From: an uncultured Lachnospiraceae bacterium
GTDB taxonomy: Bacteria > Bacillota > Clostridia > Lachnospirales > Lachnospiraceae
DNA length: 14,830 nt
Assembly: GCA_934359535.1 (NCBI GenBank)
Contig: CAKRLN010000030.1
Span: forward strand, 1 to 14,830
Direction of reading: 5' to 3'
This document shows, in pieces, positions 14,464 to 14,830 of the stretch; the stretch's first letter is position 1, and each line of letters starts with the position of its first letter. The notes under the pieces were generated by a model. It made no database searches. It was not told the DNA's origin and saw nothing but the letters and a program-made list of their open reading frames with translations. The translations under genes and the position numbers were made by a program.

Positions 14464-14830
14464 TTATTTCTGGCTGTAATAATATCCTACACCCCATTTG
14501 GTGTGTACGTACTTTGGCTCGCTTGGATTCACCTCGATCTTCTCCCGAAGTCTTCTGACATGCACATCCACGGTTCTTACATCCCCCGGATACTCATAGC
14601 CCCAGACCATATTAAGAAGATTCTCTCTGCTGTAAACCTTGTTCTCATTCTTCACGAGAAGCTCAAGAAGATCAAACTCCTTTGTGGTAAGATTTACCTC
14701 TCGTCCAAGGATATAGACTCTCCGGCTCTCACAGTCGAGCCTTAAATCTCCGTGCTCGATCACCTTACTGTTTTCTTCCCTTGTACGCAGTCCCGATGTA
14801 CGGCGCATAATTGCCTTGATCCTTGCTTTT
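14464..14830 (-). CDS. OmpR-family response regulator, C-terminal part (5' end outside the window)
   Basis: Only the last 121 codons are present; the receiver domain lies beyond 14830. The frame is open to the window edge and reads KARIKAIMRRT, the usual end of the receiver domain and start of the linker, so the ATG at 14806-14808 is an internal methionine rather than the start. The rest is a winged-helix DNA-binding domain: LTTKEFDLLELLVKNENKVYSREN, then NMVWGYEYPGDVRTVDVHVRRLREKI, ending TKWGVGYYYSQK. The sequence resembles WalR (YycF)/VicR regulators of cell-wall metabolism, but closely related PhoP-type proteins cannot be excluded. It is first of the visible regulator-kinase-GerMN-comEC run; its promoter is outside the window. 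Confidence 0.92.
   Translation of the reverse strand, partial: KARIKAIMRRTSGLRTREENSKVIEHGDLRLDCESRRVYILGREVNLTTKEFDLLELLVKNENKVYSRENLLNMVWGYEYPGDVRTVDVHVRRLREKIEVNPSEPKYVHTKWGVGYYYSQK

Noticed and set aside
14464..14808. Response regulator as a complete 114-residue stand-alone DNA-binding protein
   Set aside because: The frame stays open through the window edge and the upstream codons encode the conserved end of a receiver domain, so the gene is cut by the window.

Overview
The window looks like core chromosome from a spore-forming member of the Clostridia, most likely a Lachnospiraceae-type organism. This rests on two sporulation/germination genes (spoIIP, gpr), Gram-positive ribosome-binding sites with frequent TTG/GTG starts, a Lachnospiraceae-like response regulator tail, and the gene set spoIIP / gpr / rpsT / holA / comEC, a familiar clostridial neighbourhood. 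No phage, IS element, CRISPR array, tRNA or rRNA was seen. The species cannot be named from the sequence alone.

Layout, left to right. Positions 1-169 have no protein gene but carry a good leftward sigma-A promoter and the start of a hairpin-containing transcript that leaves the window. Then come spoIIP and gpr (both leftward, probably one unit), a 190-base divergent gap, rpsT (rightward, TTG start), and a 13-bp-stem terminator shared by rpsT and holA (leftward). A 121-base divergent gap separates holA from a rightward two-gene amino-acid ABC transporter (binding protein fused to permease, then ATPase). This converges with zero spacing on a leftward nadB-nadC-nadA operon. That operon starts at a consensus promoter overlapped by a NiaR-like operator. 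Further right, a leftward cluster reads response regulator (cut by the window edge), sensor kinase, GerMN lipoprotein and ComEC, with junctions of 13 and 9 bases and a TTGA overlap.

How the genes work together. SpoIIP and GPR serve engulfment and SASP breakdown in spores. S20 and the Pol III delta subunit are housekeeping. The ABC transporter imports a polar amino acid. NadB, NadA and NadC together make nicotinate mononucleotide from aspartate and dihydroxyacetone phosphate. The two-component system resembles WalRK and is co-directional with a cell-surface GerMN lipoprotein and the DNA-uptake channel.

The most striking observation is in the ABC transporter. Its substrate-binding domain is in circularly permuted order: the segment normally at the C-terminal half (lobe 2 plus the return helices) comes first, right after the lipoprotein signal, and the segment normally at the N-terminus comes second, followed directly by the permease. 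Other points are the operator/promoter overlap at nadB, a possible leaderless holA mRNA, and the unexplained promoter and RNA at the left edge.
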